A DNA stretch of 64,000 bases from the NCBI GenBank assembly GCA_038873195.1, contig JAVZEV010000001.1, positions 710,490 to 774,489 of the forward strand, in the 5' to 3' direction. Numbering within the stretch: the stretch's first letter is position 1; every line of letters begins with the position of its first letter. Position numbers and translations under genes: made by a program. Below, in pieces: positions 60,482 to 64,000 of the stretch. The notes beneath the pieces are model-generated. The model was not told the origin of the DNA. It did no database searches and saw only the letters and a program-made list of their open reading frames with translations. The DNA is from Candidatus Bathyarchaeia archaeon (GTDB lineage Archaea; Thermoproteota; Bathyarchaeia; Bathyarchaeales; Bathycorpusculaceae).

Positions 60482-60703
60482 ATGTCAACCACAATAACAA
60501 TACGCATACCACGAGAACTCAAAGAAAAAATGAAACAAAACCCAGCACAATGGAGCGAAGAAGTCAGAAAATTCATTGAAGAAAGAATCAAACACCTCGA
60601 ACTCCTCAAAACACTCGAAGAAATAGAACCAAAAGCAGAAAAACGAAAAACGAAAATAGACTCAACAACCCTCATCAGGGAGGATCGAGAACGCCAAAAC
60701 TAA
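60482..60703 (+). CDS. VapB-like antitoxin (ribbon-helix-helix)
   Basis: 73 residues from ATG 60482. A beta strand TTITIRIP then helices ELKEKMKQNPAQWSEEVRKFIEERIKHLE match the ribbon-helix-helix DNA-binding fold of archaeal antitoxins; the C-terminal tail KTLEEIEPKAEKRKTKIDST would bind the toxin. A GTG at 60470 is also in frame but gives an extra MRST. Followed directly by the PIN-domain gene. Confidence 0.85.
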   Translation: MSTTITIRIPRELKEKMKQNPAQWSEEVRKFIEERIKHLELLKTLEEIEPKAEKRKTKIDSTTLIREDRERQN

Positions 60704-61119
60704 TCCTCGACTCCAACATCCTCGTAAAACTCGTCACAAACGAACCAAACTCCAAAGAAGCCCGGGCAACCATAACAACATTACTCAAAAAAGGCTACAC
60801 TCTACACACTGTAGATATAGCACTAGCCGAAAGCCTAAGCGCATTATGGAAACACGCAAAAATACACAAAGATCTAAAACCTGAAGAAACAAAACAGGCA
60901 ATACAAGACTTGACAAGAATATACGACAAGATAGACATTCTCACCACCCGCGAAATCGCCGAAGAAACCACAGATATAGCCTTAACCCAAAACATAACAG
61001 TCTACGACGCACTATACATAGCAGCAACCCAAAAATTAAATGCCACCCTATACACAGCTGACCAAAAACTACACAACATCGCAAACAAAATCACAAACAC
61101 AAAACTACTAAAAACATAA
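60691..61119 (+). CDS. VapC-like PIN-domain ribonuclease toxin with no standard start codon
   Basis: The frame from about 60691 reads LILDSNILVKLVTNEPNSKEA, DIALAESLSALWKHA, and NITVYDALYIAATQKLNATLYTADQKL: the PIN acidic sites (LDSN, AES, YDALY, TAD). Between the last upstream in-frame stop (60577-60579) and the LDSN motif there is no ATG, GTG or TTG. Two candidates exist: ACG 60691, 7 nt after GGAGG (60679-60683), or ATC 60703, which overlaps the antitoxin TAA where TAATG would be expected. Either the start is non-standard or the toxin has lost its start. A TTG at 60910 would leave out half the domain. Confidence 0.8.
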   Translation, partial: TPKLILDSNILVKLVTNEPNSKEARATITTLLKKGYTLHTVDIALAESLSALWKHAKIHKDLKPEETKQAIQDLTRIYDKIDILTTREIAEETTDIALTQNITVYDALYIAATQKLNATLYTADQKLHNIANKITNTKLLKT

Positions 61120-61163
61120 CAACCAAATTTACAACTAAAACAAAATCACATTTAAATCTAAGA

Positions 61164-61190
61164 TTGAACCTATTTATAAGGAGGCTATAG
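61164..61190 (+). promoter_or_regulatory. Promoter-like repeat element, copy 2
   Basis: TTGAACCTATTTATAAGG followed by AGGCTATAG, 63 nt upstream of the gene at 61253. The AACCTATTTATAAGG core is identical to copy 3 (62720). TATA box TTTATA with preceding CC purine bases fits a BRE/TATA promoter. Confidence 0.6.
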
Positions 61191-61252
61191 CGACCGTAGA
61201 ACAGTAATAGGCATATACGTTTAAATCTGTTAACACACTCACTTACTCTCCT

Positions 61253-61714
61253 ATGTCAACCAAAAACACCATCATAAACAAAGCCCTACACTACTTCAAC
61301 GTAGAAGGCTGGAACTGCGCAGAATCCGTTTACATGGCAATCTTCCGCGAATACTACAAAATAGACGTCACACCAAAAACCGTCACCGCTTTTGGCGGCG
61401 GCATCGCCAGAACAGGTAGCATTTGCGGAGCAGTAAACGTTGCCATAATGGGCATAAGCCAAAAATACGGCAGAACCAGCCCGAAACAACCTTTTATTCG
61501 CACACAACGTCCAGTTTTCCAGTTTCTCAACAGAATCCTTGATCAATACGGTTCCTTAAGCTGCGCTAAACTAAAACAGTCCCAACATGACAAGTTGGAA
61601 GGCAAAATCCGTGAAGAAGACGCAAAAGAAAACCTCTGCACGCCACTAATAAAAACAGTAATCGAAACCTTCCTAGCCATAACTGAAAACAACAAGCAAA
61701 CACAAACATATTAG
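61253..61714 (+). CDS. C_GCAxxG_C_C family redox protein
   Basis: 153 residues. Cys22 (GWNCAESVY), Cys58 in RTGSICGAVNVAIMG (the CGAxxG motif), Cys near 104 (LSCAKLK) and 128 (NLCTPLI) give the family's cysteine pattern. Function is unsettled; cysteines suggest Fe-S or redox-active disulfide. A promoter-like repeat lies 63 nt upstream. It is isolated on both sides. Confidence 0.9.
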   Translation: MSTKNTIINKALHYFNVEGWNCAESVYMAIFREYYKIDVTPKTVTAFGGGIARTGSICGAVNVAIMGISQKYGRTSPKQPFIRTQRPVFQFLNRILDQYGSLSCAKLKQSQHDKLEGKIREEDAKENLCTPLIKTVIETFLAITENNKQTQTY

Positions 61715-61819
61715 AACCCAAATAAACTAGCTAGCTACTATCACACGCACAAACACAAAATCATAAAACAAAACCTTTTATCCAACCGCCCCGCAAATGT
61801 TCAGCAAGGAGTTTAAAAC

Positions 61820-62401
61820 ATGGCGTTAGAAACAACAAAAATCTTAGGTGGAATAGGCGCAGTACTCATGCTCGTCTCACCCATAGGCATGCACACAGGT
61901 ATAGTAGGCATAGCAGGCGTAATCCTCGTTTTAATAGCCCTAAGCAGACTCGCACACCACTACAACGAACCAGGCATATTTAACAACGCCATCTATGGAA
62001 TAATCACCGCAATAGCCGGAGCGGCAATATCCCTCGGCATCATACTCATAGCTGCATTCGACCTATTTAGAACACTTGGACTCGACGTCAGCTGGACAGA
62101 CCCGACAATATTCCAAAGAATAGACTGGCCAAAACTCTTCAAGTGGGAAACCTTCGCACCATACATCATCGTCATAGCCCTCAGCCTAGTAATGCTCTTC
62201 ATACTATTCGTAGTCGCATCAACCTTCATCAGAAGGTCATTCAACATCCTCGGCGAAAAAACAGGCATACACGCCTTCAAAACCGCAGGATTCCTAATCT
62301 TCCTCGGCGCAATACTAACAATAATCGGCGTAGGCTTACTCATAATGTGGATAGCCTTAATATTCCTCGCAATAGGCTTCTTCTCAATAAAAACAACCTA
62401 A
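61820..62401 (+). CDS. DUF996 family membrane protein
   Basis: 193 residues, four to five helices: TTKILGGIGAVLMLVSPIGMHTGIVGIAGVILVLIALSRLAHHYNEPGIFNNAIYG near the start, IIVIALSLVMLFILFVVASTFIRRSF and FLIFLGAILTIIGVGLLIMWIALIF at the end. This is the DUF996 layout of archaea. Function unknown. AAGGAGTTT is a likely ribosome binding site before the ATG. Confidence 0.85.
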   Translation: MALETTKILGGIGAVLMLVSPIGMHTGIVGIAGVILVLIALSRLAHHYNEPGIFNNAIYGIITAIAGAAISLGIILIAAFDLFRTLGLDVSWTDPTIFQRIDWPKLFKWETFAPYIIVIALSLVMLFILFVVASTFIRRSFNILGEKTGIHAFKTAGFLIFLGAILTIIGVGLLIMWIALIFLAIGFFSIKTT

Positions 62402-62428
62402 AATGCGCCGCTCATCTTCCATTTTCTT

Positions 62429-62692
62429 TTAGCGCAACAGAAACCAGCAATGACGCACGCCGAAATCTCTGCTTCCACGCAGAATCTTAACCCTCACACG
62501 CGCAACATACAACATCCCAACAGCCAACAACACACCCAACAAAACCGCGCCAACAACAGAAAAATCATAACCCAACCTACGCTCACCAACACCATACGTA
62601 AAATACAAACCCAAAAGAAACAAAACAATCCCAACCAAAAACAGAAACAAGAGAAGCCACCACCAAAGCAGCCAATACCAAGCCCTACGCAC
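62429..62692 (-). CDS. Possible small two-helix membrane protein
   Basis: 87 residues in an otherwise empty 380-nt gap. Two strong helices (WLLLFLFLVGIVLFLLGLYFTYG and VVGAVLLGVLLAVGMLYVARVRV) separated by a charged VGERRLGYDFS loop. Against it: the GTG start has no good ribosome binding site, and third positions are G/T-rich, opposite to the A/C bias of most genes here, as expected for the antisense of A/C-rich DNA. Uncertain. Confidence 0.35.
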   Translation of the reverse strand: MRRAWYWLLWWWLLLFLFLVGIVLFLLGLYFTYGVGERRLGYDFSVVGAVLLGVLLAVGMLYVARVRVKILRGSRDFGVRHCWFLLR

Positions 62693-62719
62693 CCTTCAAC
62701 ACCCCAATCTGATAAAGCA

Positions 62720-62750
62720 TTCAACCTATTTATAAGGGAGGGGCTATAGC
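62720..62750 (+). promoter_or_regulatory. Promoter-like repeat element, copy 3
   Basis: TTCAACCTATTTATAAGG followed by GAGGGGCTATAGC, 35 nt upstream of the PHP gene. Matches copy 2 over the 15-nt core AACCTATTTATAAGG and the CTATAG end; insertions of G lie in between. Confidence 0.6.
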
Positions 62751-62784
62751 TTCCGCACAGCAAAAAGACAAAACCATAAAGAGC

Positions 62785-63399
62785 ATGAAAACCTTGATAC
62801 GCGTAGACTTGCATGTCCACACTAACTATTCGGCAGATTCCACAATCAACCCCAAAACCCTAATAGACCAACTAAACGCACACCCAACAATCAAAGCCGT
62901 AGCCATAACAGACCACAACACAACAGAAGGCTACAACCACGCAAAACAACTCGCATCCGCATACCCAGACATACTCATAATCCCAGCAGCAGAAATAACC
63001 ACAACACAAGGCGACATAATAATCCTAGGCACAGCAGAACTCCCATCAAAACCATGGACACCACAAAACATCACAAACTACGCAAAACAAAACAACGCCA
63101 TAACAATCGCAGCCCACCCATACCGCACATACGGATTAGGCGAAAACACAAAAAACTACCAAATAGACGCCATAGAAACCCTAAACGGCACATCACCCAC
63201 ACACATAAACAAAATGGCAGAAAACCTCGCAAAAACACTAAACCTACCAGGCGTTGCAGGAAGCGACGCACACAACACAGACGAACTATGGACAGTTTAC
63301 ACAGAAATCCAAGCACCACCAGACATAAACGAAATCCTAAAAGCAATAAAAAACGGCAAAGTCAAAACCGCATACGCCCCAAAGTCAATACATTTTTAA
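62785..63399 (+). CDS. PHP-domain metal-dependent phosphoesterase
   Basis: 204 residues. The PHP motifs are clear: DLHVHTNYSADS (residues 8-19), AITDHNTTEGY, IPAAEITTTQGD, IAAHPYRTYG and GSDAHNTDEL. These His/Asp sets bind a trinuclear metal site. Substrates of small PHP proteins include nucleoside phosphates and sugar phosphates; the exact one is unknown. The promoter-like repeat copy 3 precedes it and A/C-rich codons are used throughout. Confidence 0.92.
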   Translation: MKTLIRVDLHVHTNYSADSTINPKTLIDQLNAHPTIKAVAITDHNTTEGYNHAKQLASAYPDILIIPAAEITTTQGDIIILGTAELPSKPWTPQNITNYAKQNNAITIAAHPYRTYGLGENTKNYQIDAIETLNGTSPTHINKMAENLAKTLNLPGVAGSDAHNTDELWTVYTEIQAPPDINEILKAIKNGKVKTAYAPKSIHF

Positions 63400-63442
63400 A
63401 ACACCAAACAACATCATTACTGAATTAACAGATGAAAAACAA

Positions 63443-64000
63443 ATGACACCATTACAAATAGGATTCCTAGGCGGAACACGCGAAGTAGGCAGAATAGCCA
63501 TAAGCGTAAAAACCGAAAAAACACAAGTTTTGCTAGATTACGGCGTAATGCTAAACCACAAACCCGGATTCCCAATGCACGTACCACCAAAAAACGTCGA
63601 CGCAGTAATCCTAACGCATAGCCACCTTGATCACTCAGGTGCAGTCCCAATATTTTACATCCACGAAAGAAAACTATTATACACAAACAAACTCAACCTA
63701 GAACTAACCCAAATACTAATCGCAGACTTCATCCACCTATCAAGCTACTACCTACCATTCGAATACCTAGAACTAAAAACAATGACACGCAGCAACAAAC
63801 ACATAGACTACAACAAACAAGAACAAATCAAAGACATAAACTTCCAACTCGTAAACGCAGGACACACACCAGGAAGCGCATCAATACTACTCGAAGCAGA
63901 AGGAAAACGAATACTCTACACAGGCGACTTCAACACCACAGACACGAGGCTTCTAGAAGGCGCAAAAATGCAATACAACGATTTAGACGCAGTAATAATC
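63443..64000 (+). CDS. Metallo-beta-lactamase/beta-CASP family nuclease (partial at window edge)
   Basis: The frame from ATG 63443 is open to the window end, 186 residues seen. LGGTREVGRIAISV is the strand start, the metal motif HSHLDHSG (about 56-63) is complete, NAGHTPGSASI near 140 and GDFNTTDTR near 159 give further metal ligands. This is the layout of archaeal beta-CASP RNA nucleases (aCPSF/RNase J type), which process RNA ends; the diagnostic C-terminal part lies outside the window. An upstream ATG at 63432 leads to an immediate stop, so 63443 is the start. Confidence 0.88.
   Translation, partial: MTPLQIGFLGGTREVGRIAISVKTEKTQVLLDYGVMLNHKPGFPMHVPPKNVDAVILTHSHLDHSGAVPIFYIHERKLLYTNKLNLELTQILIADFIHLSSYYLPFEYLELKTMTRSNKHIDYNKQEQIKDINFQLVNAGHTPGSASILLEAEGKRILYTGDFNTTDTRLLEGAKMQYNDLDAVII

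Noticed and set aside
60910-61119. PIN protein starting at TTG 60910
   Set aside because: Would lack the first catalytic Asp region and half the fold that is clearly encoded upstream in the same frame.
62450-62749. Rightward 99-codon frame rich in Gln, Asn, Thr and Pro
   Set aside because: Low-complexity translation of A/C-rich DNA, no ribosome binding site, no fold; its end runs into promoter-like repeat copy 3.
1-64000. CRISPR arrays, insertion sequences and prophage genes
   Set aside because: No regularly spaced repeats, transposase or phage structural genes were seen on either strand.

Overview
The window is archaeal. It carries an archaeal ribosomal-protein operon (eL32, eL19, eL34, eS4 and the RNase P subunit Rpp29 among universal proteins), SecY, an EMC3-type insertase partner, archaeal cytidylate kinase, an ATP-dependent DNA ligase, a tetraether-lipid radical SAM enzyme, TATA/BRE-type promoters, and frequent TTG/GTG starts with GAGGTG or GGAGG ribosome binding sites. 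The base composition is AT-leaning. The mix of anaerobic, hydrogenase and beta-oxidation genes fits a mesophilic to moderately thermophilic member of the Thermoproteota, most likely Bathyarchaeia. That placement is inference; no rRNA gene is present.

Layout. 1-14 kb is mainly redox and stress functions: the end of superoxide dismutase, glutaredoxin plus a ferredoxin:thioredoxin reductase-rubredoxin fusion, endonuclease III, stress proteins, an HtrA protease, a cysteine-rich HTH regulator with its own operators, a two-subunit NiFe hydrogenase with a ferredoxin, a CopB-type copper ATPase, and a ferritin-like, a flavodoxin and a DUF362 protein. 14-26 kb holds tRNA-Cys, an E1-like enzyme, DNA ligase, a threonine-synthase-like protein fused to a winged helix and lacking the usual PLP lysine, an ECF transporter S-component, a HypE-like protein, and a small glycosyltransferase/radical SAM island whose larger glycosyltransferase is frameshifted. 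26-38.5 kb is the spc-type ribosomal operon, read leftward from uL22 to cmk, with a small heat shock protein gene embedded between uL30 and uL15. 38.5-45.5 kb holds a GNAT protein, a DMT transporter and hypE/hypD/hypC/hypF for hydrogenase maturation, then an HxlR-like regulator. 45.6-60.2 kb holds a Tes-like radical SAM enzyme and most of a beta-oxidation pathway: acyl-CoA ligase, thiolase with its DUF35 partner, enoyl-CoA hydratase, two acyl-CoA dehydrogenases, 3-hydroxyacyl-CoA dehydrogenase and EtfAB. A secreted caspase-like peptidase lies between them. 60.4-64 kb holds a VapBC-type toxin-antitoxin pair whose toxin has no normal start codon, several small genes, and the start of a beta-CASP/metallo-beta-lactamase nuclease.

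How the genes work together. The CoA ligase, dehydrogenases, hydratase, hydroxyacyl dehydrogenase and thiolase make a full activation and oxidation cycle, with electrons passing to EtfAB; the hydrogenase and ferredoxins are plausible partners for disposing of reducing power. hypCDEF would mature the hydrogenase. The ATGAC-N4-GTCAT sites link the six-cysteine HTH regulator to its divergent neighbour and to a ferredoxin promoter 6 kb away.

The strongest candidates for something undescribed are: (1) the threonine-synthase/HTH fusion next to an 8-bp inverted repeat and an ECF transporter gene, which looks like a degenerate enzyme turned ligand-sensing regulator; (2) the ATGAC-N4-GTCAT regulon; (3) a 27-31 bp promoter-like element found three times; and (4) the Hsp20 gene inside the ribosomal operon.
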